From positions 1-59,252 of the forward strand of contig VBFG01000045.1 of NCBI GenBank assembly GCA_005882635.1: DNA of 59,252 nt. The letters are read 5' to 3'. Below are positions 50,319-59,252 of the stretch, one piece after another. The notes beneath the pieces were generated by a model, which worked only from the letters and a program-made list of their open reading frames with translations, was not told the origin of the DNA and did not search any database. Source of the DNA: Chloroflexota bacterium. Lineage in GTDB: Bacteria > Chloroflexota > Limnocylindria > Limnocylindrales > CSP1-4. Position numbers and translations under genes: made by a program. How positions within the stretch are numbered: the stretch's first letter is position 1; each line of letters begins with the position of its first letter.

Positions 50319-50801
50319 ATGTCCTCGGTCGCCGGTCCCTTGGTTCGCCATGTCGTTCGCGCCACCGGCTGCCTCGGCGCCGGGCTGCTCCTCGCGGGCT
50401 GCGGGCTGATCTCGACGACGCCGCCAACCCCGACGGCGGCGCCGTTCCCCGGCATCGCGAGCGCCATCACCGAGCGCGGGATCCAGGTCACCCGGATCGT
50501 CTCGGGCGATCCGGGCTGTCCGAACCAGGACCTCGCCAAGACGGCGGTCGCCTTCGATGCGGCGGGGCTCGATCAACCCGCCCCGGTCCACGTCTACATC
50601 TACATCTTCCGGAACCGGGCGACGTACGAGCGCCTCCGCTCGACGGTCGACGACTGCGCCCGAGCCTACGTGACCGACCCCGAGACCTACGAGTCGGTCG
50701 AGACCTCGCCCTACGTCGTCTCCGGCCAGGGACCCTGGGGCGAACAGTTCAAGGCGAATCTCCGGGCCGCCATCGACGAGGCCGCGGGAAGCGGCGACTG
50801 A
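50319..50801 (+). CDS. Putative lipoprotein, unknown function
   Basis: Lipobox LGAGLLLAGCGL; ATG at 50319. Confidence 0.75.
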   Translation: MSSVAGPLVRHVVRATGCLGAGLLLAGCGLISTTPPTPTAAPFPGIASAITERGIQVTRIVSGDPGCPNQDLAKTAVAFDAAGLDQPAPVHVYIYIFRNRATYERLRSTVDDCARAYVTDPETYESVETSPYVVSGQGPWGEQFKANLRAAIDEAAGSGD

Positions 50802-50924
50802 CCTCCTCCCCACCGGACCGGCCCACTCCCGACTGGACCGTTGTGACAGAAGGCACCATCGTCCGGGGCCCGGCCGGACCACCGAGCCAGAGGGCTCGGG
50901 CGCCTCGCTGTCGATCCTCGGGGC

Positions 50925-51698
50925 ATGGTTTCCCGACGCTCCCGGCCTCGCCGGCTGCTGCTTCCGACCGTCCTCGCGGCGGTCCTCGCGGCGGAGATCA
51001 CGGGGCTCGCGATCGCCCGCTCCTTCACCATCCAGGCTCCGTCGGCGACGCTGGCCGACCAGACCGCGACGCTCGCACCGGCCAACGACCGCCGCCTCGA
51101 CGGCCCGCTCGCCTGGGGTGACGACGCCACAGCGACGTCTTCGGCCGCCGGAGCAACCGTCGCCGTCCGGCAATCGACACCGACGGCAGCGAATCTCCAG
51201 CCACCTGCTCCACCGATCCGGGCGACGCTGCGGTCGGCCACGACGAAGACCACCAGCCACACGTCCGCCCAGACCACGCACCACGCGACCGCCCCGTCCT
51301 ATCGCGGTCGGAACCACGTCTGGATCCCGTCGCTCGGGATCAACAAGGCGGTCCAGTCGTTCCCGTGCTCGCGCAGCCGGCCACCGGACGCCGGTGTGTA
51401 CCGCTGGGGCTGCGCCGGCCGCAACAACGTCTACCTCATGTCGCACGCCTGGAGCACCTTCCGGCCGCTCCACGATGCCTACGTCTCGGGCCGACTCCAC
51501 CGCGGGCTGATGGTCTGGTACGCGGACGGCGGCGCGAGGGTCCACGAGTACAGCGTGGTTTGGTGGCGCGTCGTCGCCCCGACGACCGCTGCCTCCTGGG
51601 CTTGGGCCGCCCAGAGCCGACCGAGCATGACCCTCCAGACCTGCGTCGGCGCCAACAGCCAGTACCGCCTGATGGTGAGGCTCGTCCGAGTCGGATAG
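50925..51698 (+). CDS. Sortase family protein
   Basis: N-terminal TM; VWIPSLGINKAVQ, YLMSHAWSTFRPLHDAY (His), MTLQTCVGANSQYRLMVRLVRV (Cys/Arg). Confidence 0.82.
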   Translation: MVSRRSRPRRLLLPTVLAAVLAAEITGLAIARSFTIQAPSATLADQTATLAPANDRRLDGPLAWGDDATATSSAAGATVAVRQSTPTAANLQPPAPPIRATLRSATTKTTSHTSAQTTHHATAPSYRGRNHVWIPSLGINKAVQSFPCSRSRPPDAGVYRWGCAGRNNVYLMSHAWSTFRPLHDAYVSGRLHRGLMVWYADGGARVHEYSVVWWRVVAPTTAASWAWAAQSRPSMTLQTCVGANSQYRLMVRLVRVG

Positions 51699-51786
51699 GA
51701 ATCGCGGCAAATGTGAGTCACCGAGGGAGTGACGGCGCCCGTACCGTGTGAGCGTCCGGATCTGGACGCCCTGCGGCGGAAGAGAC

Positions 51787-52335
51787 GTGGATGCCGATCT
51801 GATCGGACGGGCGCAACACGGTGACGAGGAGGCCTTCGCGAGCCTCGCCGTCGGCGCGGGCGACCGACTCCACGCGGTGGCGCACAGGATCCTGCGCGAC
51901 ACCGACCTCGCCGAGGACGCGACGCAGCAGGCGCTGCTCGCGATCTGGCGGGACCTTCCGCAGCTCCGCGACCCGGCGCGCTTCGACGCCTGGTCGTACC
52001 GGCTCCTCGTGCGCGCCTGCTACGCCGAGGTCAGCCGGACCCGTCGCTGGACGCCGAATATCCGTTTGCTACCGGTCGATGAACGGGAAGTTGCGGATGG
52101 CTTGACCTCGGTCGTCGATCGCGACCAGCTCGAGCGCGGCTTCCAGCGCCTTTCCATCGACCATCGCGCGGTGGTGGTGCTCCACCACTACCTCGACCTG
52201 CCGCTCGCCGAGGTCGCCGACGTGCTCGGCGTCCCCGCCGGGACGGTTCGATCCCGACTGCATCACGCGATGCGCGGCCTGCGCGCGGCCCTCGAGGCCG
52301 ACGCCAGACCGGCGGCGCAGGAGGTTGCCCAATGA
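51787..52335 (+). CDS. ECF-type RNA polymerase sigma factor
   Basis: DTDLAEDATQQALLAIWRDLPQLRDPARFDAWSYRLLVRACY; HRAVVVLHHYLDLPLAEVADVLGVPAGTVRSRLHHAMRGLRAAL; alternative upstream start at 51748. Confidence 0.92.
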   Translation: MDADLIGRAQHGDEEAFASLAVGAGDRLHAVAHRILRDTDLAEDATQQALLAIWRDLPQLRDPARFDAWSYRLLVRACYAEVSRTRRWTPNIRLLPVDEREVADGLTSVVDRDQLERGFQRLSIDHRAVVVLHHYLDLPLAEVADVLGVPAGTVRSRLHHAMRGLRAALEADARPAAQEVAQ

Positions 52336-53261
52336 GCACCGATCGCGACGTCACCCGCATCGTTCGGTCGTGGCTGGAGGAGGGCCGGACGGCGCTCCCG
52401 GACCGCGTCCTGGACACCGTGCTCGACCAGCTCCCCGCGACCCGACAGCGCCGTGCCTGGTGGCCGGCGCGGAGGTTCGGAGAGATGAACACTGCAGCTC
52501 GTTTCCTCAGCGCCGTGGCGGCCGTGGCCGCCGTGGCAATCATCGGAGCGCTCGCCCTGCCGCGCGCCGGCGGGGGCCCGGGCGCGAGCCCGACGCCGGT
52601 CCCGACACCCAGCCCCTCGCCCGTGGCGGTACCACTCGGCAATCTGGCGGCCGGGACGACGTATTTCTGGGACGACCCGTGCTGCGTCGGCGGGAAGCGG
52701 ATCAGCTTCACGATGTCCGCCACGGGCTGGTTTACCTTCGACCCGATCTTCCTCGGAAAGGGCACCCGCAATCCCGATCGATTTGACCTCTACATCAGCC
52801 CACATCTCGTCGCCAACGTCTACACGGGTGGCTGCCGTTGGCTTGGGACAGCGCTCGATCCACCCGTCGGACCGACGGTCGATGACCTCGCGACCGCGCT
52901 GCTCGCGCAAGCCGGACCCGGTTCCTCTCCGCCGATTGCCGTGACGGTGGGCGGTCACCCCGGCAAGAAGGTCGAATTGTCGATACCGCAAGATGTCGAC
53001 GTCACCAAGTGCGATTCCGATGGCAGTTTCGCCATCTTCGGTCGGTGGTTGGGGGCCGGCCAATCGTACGGCGCCGCACCGTGGACATACGGCAACGGGC
53101 AGCACAACACGGTCTACATCATCGACGTCGACGGCACGCGCCAGGTGATCGACTCGATGTACCTGCCCGGCACCTCGACTGCAGATCGAGCCGAACTCGA
53201 CCAGATCGTCGCGTCCATTCGCTTCGAATCGCGGCCAGCCAGCCCGTCCCCATCCCCTTGA
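52332..53261 (+). CDS. Putative membrane-anchored anti-sigma factor with extracytoplasmic domain
   Basis: ATGA overlap with sigma gene; cytoplasmic DVTRIVRSWLEEGRTALPDRVLDTVLDQLP, single TM, Pro-rich linker, secreted domain. Confidence 0.75.
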   Translation: MSTDRDVTRIVRSWLEEGRTALPDRVLDTVLDQLPATRQRRAWWPARRFGEMNTAARFLSAVAAVAAVAIIGALALPRAGGGPGASPTPVPTPSPSPVAVPLGNLAAGTTYFWDDPCCVGGKRISFTMSATGWFTFDPIFLGKGTRNPDRFDLYISPHLVANVYTGGCRWLGTALDPPVGPTVDDLATALLAQAGPGSSPPIAVTVGGHPGKKVELSIPQDVDVTKCDSDGSFAIFGRWLGAGQSYGAAPWTYGNGQHNTVYIIDVDGTRQVIDSMYLPGTSTADRAELDQIVASIRFESRPASPSPSP

Positions 53262-53303
53262 ACGAACGCTCGGCGGGAAGGCAACGCTGAAGTCGTTGCC
53301 CGC

Positions 53304-54470
53304 CTACTGAACGCGCAGGTCCAGCAGCTTGCGAGCGATCACGAGCCGCTGGACCTGGCTCGTCCCCTCCCCGATCTCGGTCAGCTTCGCGTCACGCAGA
53401 TACCGCTCGACCTTGTACTCCTCGACGTAGCCATAGCCGCCGTGGACCTGGATCGCGGCGTTCGTCACCCGGCTCGAGACCTCCGACGCGAACAGCTTCG
53501 CCTGGGCGCCGGCGACAGTGTAGTCGCGGCCCCGGTCCTTGAGCCACGCCGCGCGGTAGACGAGCGCCCGCGCCGCCTCGAGCTCGGTCGCCATGTCAGC
53601 GACCATGAAGGCGACGCCCTGGAAGGTCCCGATCGGCCGGCCGAACTGTTTCCGCTCCTTGCTGTACGCAGCGGCCGCGTCGTAGGCGCCCTGGGCGATC
53701 CCCAGGGCCATCGCGGCGATCGAGATCCGGCCGCCGTCGAGGACCTTCAGGAACATCCGGAAGCCCTGGCCCTGCTCGCCGAGGAGGTTCGCCGCCGGGA
53801 TCCGCGCCCCGTCGAAGATCAGCTCTCCCGTCGCCGAGGCGTGGAGGCCCAGCTTGTCCTCCAGTCGACCGATCGAGAATCCCGGGGTGTCGGCGGGGAC
53901 GATGAATGCGCTGATCTCGGCGTCGCCCTTGTCGGTCGTCCCGGTCCGGGCGGTGACGATGTAGGTCCCCGCCTTGCCGGCGTTCGTGATGAACCGCTTG
54001 CCGCCGTCGAGGACCCAGCTGTCGCCGTCGGGGGTCTCCTCGCGTCGGGCGGTCGTCCGCGTCCCGCCGGCGTCCGAGCCGGCGCCCGGCTCGGTCAGGC
54101 CGTAGGCGCCGATGACCTCCCCCGACGCGAGCGGACGCAGGAAGCGCTCCTTCTGCTCGGGGGAGCCGGCGATCATCAGCGGGCCGCAGCCGAGCGACGT
54201 GTGGGCCGCGACGATGATCCCGAGCGAGCCCCAGACGCGGCTGATCTCCTCGACCGCGATCGCGTAGGCCAGCGTGTCCATTCCGGCACCGCCGTCGGCC
54301 TCCGCGACCGGGATGCCGAGCCAGCCCATCTCGCCGAGGCGGGCCACGACCTCATCCGGGAATCGATGGGCGTGCTCGTGCTCGTCGACGACCGGCGCGA
54401 CCTCGGTCTCCATGAAGTCGCGGACCGTCGAGCGGAGGAGGGCGTGCTCCGGCGACAGGTCGAAATCCAT
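53304..54470 (-). CDS. Acyl-CoA dehydrogenase
   Basis: AYGLTEPGAGSDAGGTRTTA, KERKQFGRPIGTFQ, IQVHGGYGYVEEYKVERYLRDAKLTEIGEGTSQVQRLVIARKL. Confidence 0.96.
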   Translation of the reverse strand: MDFDLSPEHALLRSTVRDFMETEVAPVVDEHEHAHRFPDEVVARLGEMGWLGIPVAEADGGAGMDTLAYAIAVEEISRVWGSLGIIVAAHTSLGCGPLMIAGSPEQKERFLRPLASGEVIGAYGLTEPGAGSDAGGTRTTARREETPDGDSWVLDGGKRFITNAGKAGTYIVTARTGTTDKGDAEISAFIVPADTPGFSIGRLEDKLGLHASATGELIFDGARIPAANLLGEQGQGFRMFLKVLDGGRISIAAMALGIAQGAYDAAAAYSKERKQFGRPIGTFQGVAFMVADMATELEAARALVYRAAWLKDRGRDYTVAGAQAKLFASEVSSRVTNAAIQVHGGYGYVEEYKVERYLRDAKLTEIGEGTSQVQRLVIARKLLDLRVQ

Positions 54471-54531
54471 CGCGGCCGAGGGTAGCACCGGGCCGACCAC
54501 GGCCGTCCGCGACCGGTGCTAGCCTTCGCCG

Positions 54532-55233
54532 ATGGATCAGGCCGGTGCCGACGCCAGCCGCGTCGCTCCTGCTCCGAGCGCCCCGCCGGTCTCCTCGTCA
54601 CCCGGCGCACTTCGCCGCGAGATCCTGATCCGCCTTCGCCGCGACGGCGCCTCGACACCCGATCAGCTCGCGGTCGCGATCGGAGCCAGCCGGACCGGGG
54701 TCCTGCAGCAGCTGCGGGCGCTCGAGGCGACGAACTTCGTGAGCCGCCAGACGATCCGCCACGGGGTCGGCCGCCCGCGGCATCTCTACGACCTGACCGG
54801 CGATGCGCAGGAGCTCTTCCCATCGAACTACGACGGGTTGGCGGCAGGCCTCCTGTCGGCGATCGGCGCGGTCGGTGGGCAGGAGCTCATCGAGCAGGTC
54901 TTCCAGGCGCGCCGGCGCCAGATCGGCGACCGGGTCCGGCGCGAGCTCGAGGAGCGAATCGGCGCCGACGCACCGCTGACGGAGCGGGTTCGGGCCCTGG
55001 CCGTCATCCAGGATGAGCAGGGCTACCTTGCCGACGCGGTCCTCGAGCCGGATGGGACGATCCGTCTCCGCGAGCACAACTGCGCGATCCTCGATGTGGC
55101 GAGCGGGCAACGGAGCGCATGCGACGCCGAGCTCGACCTGTTCCGGGACGTGCTCGGCGTCGACGTGGTGCGCGAGACGCACATCGCCAGCGGCGACCGC
55201 TGCTGCTCCTACCGCATCAGCGAGTCGAACTGA
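54532..55233 (+). CDS. Winged-helix transcriptional regulator, SufR-like with conserved Cys residues
   Basis: REILIRLRRDGASTPDQLAVAIGASRTGVLQQLRALEATNFVSR; C-terminal HNCAILDVASGQRSACDAELDLFRDVLGVDVVRETHIASGDRCCSYRI. Confidence 0.85.
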   Translation: MDQAGADASRVAPAPSAPPVSSSPGALRREILIRLRRDGASTPDQLAVAIGASRTGVLQQLRALEATNFVSRQTIRHGVGRPRHLYDLTGDAQELFPSNYDGLAAGLLSAIGAVGGQELIEQVFQARRRQIGDRVRRELEERIGADAPLTERVRALAVIQDEQGYLADAVLEPDGTIRLREHNCAILDVASGQRSACDAELDLFRDVLGVDVVRETHIASGDRCCSYRISESN

Positions 55234-55237
55234 CGCC

Positions 55238-56293
55238 TCAGGCTTCCTCCCGCTCGACCACGACCCGCGATGCGGGCTCGATGCGCGGCGGCGGCACGTC
55301 CGAGACGTTCGGCACGAACGAGGCCGCCAGCGACGTCGCGGCCACGACCTCCTGATCCTCGACACTGAGGATCGCGAGGCGCCCGAGGGATGCCATCTCG
55401 TCGCGGATGTAGGTCTTGAGCATCTCCGGGCCGTCGGTGTTGATCGTGAACCGGATCTCGTTCCGACGGAACGTGTCGAAGATCCAGCGGAACTCGTCCC
55501 AGCCGGACACCACCCGAGTGTTCAGGTTCGAGCTCGGGCAGATCTCGAGGACGATCCCGCGCTCGCGGATCATCGCCATCGCCCGCGGGTCATAGGCGGC
55601 CTTGACCCCGTGCCCGATCCGGTCCGGCTCCAGGAGCTCGACCACCCGGGCGACCTCGTCGACCGGGCCGGCCTCGCCGGTGTGGACGGTCAGCCCGAGG
55701 CCGAACTGGCGGGCGCGACGGTAGAGCCGGCGATAGTCGGCCACCCGGAAGGTCGCGCTCTCGGGTCCGGCGATGTCGATGCCGACGACGCCCCGATCGC
55801 GCCAGGCGATCGCCTTCTCGACGATGATCTCGTTCAGCTCGTAGGGGAACGCCCGGTCGAGGCAGAAGATCAGGCCGGGCTTGACGGGATATTCGAGGCT
55901 CGCTCGGTCCATGCCGCGGGTCGCGGCGGCGATGATGTGGTCGAGGTCCTGCTCGCCGCCCCGGTTCCGCTTCATCGGGTTGAAGCGGAGCTCGGTCGTC
56001 GTGACGTTGTTCTTGCGGTAGGCGCCGCCGACGACCTCGTACACGGCCCGCTCGACGGCGATCGGCGAGCTCTGGATCAGCTCGGTCCAGTGGAACAGCT
56101 GGAGGTAGCCGTCGAAGCTCCGCGCCCGTTTCTCGGAGACCGTGATGGTGTCGCGGAACTCCCAGTAGTCGCGGGTCGGGAGCTTGATCCCCTGGGAGTG
56201 GGCGATGCTCCACATGATCGCCGGGGTGACGGCCCCGCCGAGATGGCAATGCAACTCCGCGAGGGGGATCTTCCGCGACAAGAGCCGGGCCAT
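55238..56293 (-). CDS. Adenosine deaminase family protein
   Basis: IPLAELHCHLGGAVTPAIMW, LTVHTGEAGPVDEV, DRIGHGVKA, LEICPSSNLNTRVV, FTINTDGPEM. Confidence 0.93.
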   Translation of the reverse strand: MARLLSRKIPLAELHCHLGGAVTPAIMWSIAHSQGIKLPTRDYWEFRDTITVSEKRARSFDGYLQLFHWTELIQSSPIAVERAVYEVVGGAYRKNNVTTTELRFNPMKRNRGGEQDLDHIIAAATRGMDRASLEYPVKPGLIFCLDRAFPYELNEIIVEKAIAWRDRGVVGIDIAGPESATFRVADYRRLYRRARQFGLGLTVHTGEAGPVDEVARVVELLEPDRIGHGVKAAYDPRAMAMIRERGIVLEICPSSNLNTRVVSGWDEFRWIFDTFRRNEIRFTINTDGPEMLKTYIRDEMASLGRLAILSVEDQEVVAATSLAASFVPNVSDVPPPRIEPASRVVVEREEA

Positions 56294-56336
56294 CGAGAGC
56301 AGGATACCGGGGCAACCCGCCGCCAGGGAGCATCCG

Positions 56337-56990
56337 ATGGATCGACGTCTCGCCCTCGCGATCTTCCGCGCGATCACCGCGGCGATCGTGATCGTCGCCA
56401 TCCTCGTCCAGGTCAGGCTGAACCTCGACAGCGGGCTGTTCCGCCCGCTCCGCTTCTTCGCCCTGTTCACGGTCCTCAGCTATGTGTTCGCGGCAGTCGT
56501 CTGGCTGTGGCTCGCGCTTCGCTGGCGGGCGGCACGGACCTGGGGCGACGACCTGCTGCGTGGCGCCTCGGTCCTGTACCTCGTCCTGTCGCTGGTCATC
56601 GTCGTGGTCCTGGTGGTCGGCCCCGAATTCCAGGTGGGCGATCCACGGGTCGACCTGATCGTCCGCAAGGTCTTCCCGGTCCTGGCCGCGGTCGATTGGC
56701 TGATCGATCCGCCGGCGACGGATCTCCGGATGCGCGACGTCGGCCTGTGGCTGATCTTCCCGGTCGTCTGGCTCGCCTTCAGCCTGATCCGCGGCGCTGT
56801 CGATGACTGGTATCCCTACCGGTTCCTCGACCCGGGCCCTGCCGGCTACCGGTCCGTCGCCTACCACGCGGTGGCCCTCCTCGCCGCGCTCCTGGTCATC
56901 GCCGGCGGGATCGTCGCCCTCGGCGACTTCGGCCGCGATCGACGGCTGCGTCGCGGCTCGATGGAACGCGCCCTGACGAGCCACCCCTGA
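56337..56990 (+). CDS. Pr6Pr-like integral membrane protein
   Basis: Multiple TMs; RFFALFTVLSYVFAAVVW, VDWLIDPP, WLIFPVVWLAFSLIRGAVDDWYPYRFLDP. Confidence 0.8.
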   Translation: MDRRLALAIFRAITAAIVIVAILVQVRLNLDSGLFRPLRFFALFTVLSYVFAAVVWLWLALRWRAARTWGDDLLRGASVLYLVLSLVIVVVLVVGPEFQVGDPRVDLIVRKVFPVLAAVDWLIDPPATDLRMRDVGLWLIFPVVWLAFSLIRGAVDDWYPYRFLDPGPAGYRSVAYHAVALLAALLVIAGGIVALGDFGRDRRLRRGSMERALTSHP

Positions 56991-56993
56991 CCC

Positions 56994-57944
56994 TCAGCCG
57001 GCCCGCGCCGCCCTGGTTGGCTCGGCCGGCTGCCGATCCGGCAGCGTGAGCTCGAGCTGTTCGGGATCAGCCGGCGGTGGCAGCGGCAGGATCCGGACGC
57101 GGCGCCGGTCGGCGATCTCGAGCCGCTGGCGAAGGTCGGCGACTTCGCGGCGGACGGGCTCAATCGTCGACTTCGGCAGGTAGGCGCGACCGTCGTACAG
57201 CCGCTCGTAGCGCGGCATGAGCTCCGGCCAGTCGCGGGCCAGGTTCGCCAGGAAGTGCTCCCGCGTGCCCGGCCGGAGGTACAGGACGTTCGTCCAGACG
57301 GCGGTGGCGCCCGCGTCGCGGGCGGCCTTGACGACATCGGCGAGGAGCTCCGGTCGGTCGGACAGGCCGGGCAGGATCGGCGCCATCCCGACGGTCGCCT
57401 CGATGCCGGCGTCGACGAGCGCCGTCAGGGCCCGGAGGCGCTGGCGCGGCGGAGCCGTCCCGGGCTCGGTCCGGCGGACGATCTCGGGATCGAGGGTCGG
57501 GATGGAGAACGTCACCGCCACCGGCGCCCGGCGGGCGGCCTCGACGAGCACGTCCACGTCGCGGACGATCAATGGTCCTCGCGTGATGATCGAGAGCGGA
57601 TTGCGTGCCTCCGTGAGCGCCTCGATCGAACGGCGCGTCAGCCGGTAGCGGCCCTCGGCCGGCTGGTAGGGATCGGTGGCCGTGCCGATCACGACCTGTT
57701 CGTGGGCCCAGCGCGGCCGGGACAGCTCCCGGCGCAGCACCTCGACGAGGTTGGTCTTGACCCGGATGGACGCCCCGTAGCGGTCATCGAAGGGCCGATC
57801 GGCGCGTTTCTCGAACGCCCGCACGAAGCAGAACGTGCAGCGATGGGCGCAGCCGGTGTACGGGTTGAGCGACCACTTGAAGGACATGCCGCTGACCTTG
57901 TTCAGGGCGGAGCGGCAGGGCTCCTCGCGATATTCCGCTCGCAT
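56994..57944 (-). CDS. Radical SAM protein (SplB/Rv2578c-like)
   Basis: SLNPYTGCAHRCTFCFVRAFEKR (CxxxCxxC); VVIGTATDPYQPAEGRYRLTR. Confidence 0.93.
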   Translation of the reverse strand: MRAEYREEPCRSALNKVSGMSFKWSLNPYTGCAHRCTFCFVRAFEKRADRPFDDRYGASIRVKTNLVEVLRRELSRPRWAHEQVVIGTATDPYQPAEGRYRLTRRSIEALTEARNPLSIITRGPLIVRDVDVLVEAARRAPVAVTFSIPTLDPEIVRRTEPGTAPPRQRLRALTALVDAGIEATVGMAPILPGLSDRPELLADVVKAARDAGATAVWTNVLYLRPGTREHFLANLARDWPELMPRYERLYDGRAYLPKSTIEPVRREVADLRQRLEIADRRRVRILPLPPPADPEQLELTLPDRQPAEPTRAARAG

Positions 57945-57987
57945 CGTGAGGTCAGAATAGAACGCCTGTTCGATCCTGTCGAGCCCT

Positions 57988-59025
57988 TCAGCTCGCCGCT
58001 GGCACGACCCGCCCGTCGGCGTCGAGCGTCGCCCGGCGACGCCGGAGCACCCGCAGCTCGGCGCCCGGGACCTGGTCGCGGGCGTGGTACGACGACCGGA
58101 CGAGGGGCGCCGACTCGACGTGCTTGAAGCCGAGCGCGAGGGCCTCGACCTTCATCTCGGCGAACTCGTCGGGGTGGTAATAGCGCTCGAGCGGGAGATG
58201 CTTCTCGGAGGGCCGGAGGTACTGGCCGATCGTCAGGATGTCGACATCGACGGCTCGGAGGGCCTCGAACGCCTCGGTCAGCTCCTCGCGGGTCTCCCCG
58301 AGCCCGACCATCAGCGAGCTCTTGGTGTGCGCCGCGTAGCCGATCTCGACCGACATCTCTTTCGCCCGGCGCAGGACGTACAGCGACCGATCCCAGCGCG
58401 CCCGCTTCCGGACGGGCTTCTGGAGCCGGCGCACGGTCTCGAGGTTGTGGTTCAGGATGTCGGGTCGCGCGTCCATCACGATCCGGAGCCGGCCGTCGGA
58501 GCCGTCGAAGTCCGGGATCAGGACCTCGATCCCCATCCCCGGGCTCGTCGCTCGCATCCGGGTGATCGTCTCGGCGAAGATCCGCGCTCCGCCGTCGGGC
58601 AGGTCGTCACGAGCGACGCTCGTCACGACGACGTGCTCCAGGCCGAGCGCCGAGACCGCCTCCGCGACACGGCGCGGCTCGTCGTCGTCGAACCAGGTGG
58701 GCCGGCCGGTCTTCACCGCGCAGAAGCCGCAGGCCCGGGTGCAGGTGTCGCCGAGGATCATGATCGTCGCGGTCCGCTGATCCCAGCACTCGCCAATGTT
58801 CGGGCAGTGCGCTTCCTCGCAGACCGTGTTGAGGTTCAGGCCGCGGAGCAGGCCCTTCAGGTCGTGATAGTTCTCGCCGGAGGGCAGCCGAGCCTTGATC
58901 CAGTCCGGATGGCGCCGGAGTGGGGTGACAGAGCCGCCCATCGCGATCGTCTCCGGCGCTGCGGAGCCGTGATGCGGCGCGTGCGCCGCGCCAGGCGGTT
59001 CGAACATCGGGAGCTCGCGGGCCAT
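57988..59025 (-). CDS. lipA: Lipoyl synthase
   Basis: [89 protein letters not shown]. Confidence 0.97.
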   Translation of the reverse strand: MARELPMFEPPGAAHAPHHGSAAPETIAMGGSVTPLRRHPDWIKARLPSGENYHDLKGLLRGLNLNTVCEEAHCPNIGECWDQRTATIMILGDTCTRACGFCAVKTGRPTWFDDDEPRRVAEAVSALGLEHVVVTSVARDDLPDGGARIFAETITRMRATSPGMGIEVLIPDFDGSDGRLRIVMDARPDILNHNLETVRRLQKPVRKRARWDRSLYVLRRAKEMSVEIGYAAHTKSSLMVGLGETREELTEAFEALRAVDVDILTIGQYLRPSEKHLPLERYYHPDEFAEMKVEALALGFKHVESAPLVRSSYHARDQVPGAELRVLRRRRATLDADGRVVPAAS

Positions 59026-59039
59026 CGGGTCGAGTGTAG

Positions 59040-59252
59040 TCAGGCCGGTCCGAGCGTGTCGCGGATCGCGTTCTCCGCGTCGCGCGCCCGGAACTCGAGC
59101 TCGTCGGTTGCCCGCTGCGAGCTCGCCCAGTAGGTCACCCCCGCAGAGGCAGCCACGATCTCGTGCGCGTTGGCCTGGCCGATGAGGCCGCCGAGCGGAG
59201 TCATCGCCCGAAGGAGGGCATTCGGCACACGGAGCCAGGGCGGCTTGCGGCC
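59040..59252 (-). CDS. NAD-dependent epimerase/dehydratase-like C-terminal fragment, truncated by window end
   Basis: [67 protein letters not shown] open to the window edge. Confidence 0.6.
   Translation of the reverse strand, partial: GRKPPWLRVPNALLRAMTPLGGLIGQANAHEIVAASAGVTYWASSQRATDELEFRARDAENAIRDTLGPA

Overview
High-GC bacterial chromosomal window of about 59 kb, densely coding. The gene style resembles Chloroflexota, but that is inference only. I call about 58 protein-coding features, two of them truncated at the window edges, two tRNAs, and several terminators, regulatory sites and repeats. Most of the content is ordinary: a methylmalonyl-CoA mutase large subunit, two acyl-CoA dehydrogenases, ABC transporters, a GMC oxidoreductase, a two-component system with an HtrA-type protease, a GGDEF/GAF protein, lipoyl synthase and similar. 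The items most worth a second look are: (1) a standalone structured small-RNA gene at about 4307-4560, with its own promoter, a 12-nt closing stem, two mutually exclusive folds and a 10-bp terminator hairpin, in a 6S-RNA-like layout; (2) three near-identical 11-bp-period direct repeats (TCTCAGG-N5-CTCA) upstream of the response regulator, the DUF5666-like gene and the HtrA-like gene, which look like a local autoregulated regulon; (3) an ECF sigma factor translationally coupled to an O6-alkylguanine-DNA methyltransferase carrying a C-terminal Ada-type Cys4 zinc domain, the reverse of the classical Ada order; (4) a 14-kb, 8-gene run joining an ABC exporter to a MoxR/DUF58/multi-VWA module and a Gly-Gln-repeat membrane protein; (5) three 12-bp-spaced DnaA-box-like repeats beside a perfect inverted repeat; (6) a decayed tandem copy of an SRPBCC gene. 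No CRISPR array, prophage, transposase or rRNA was seen.
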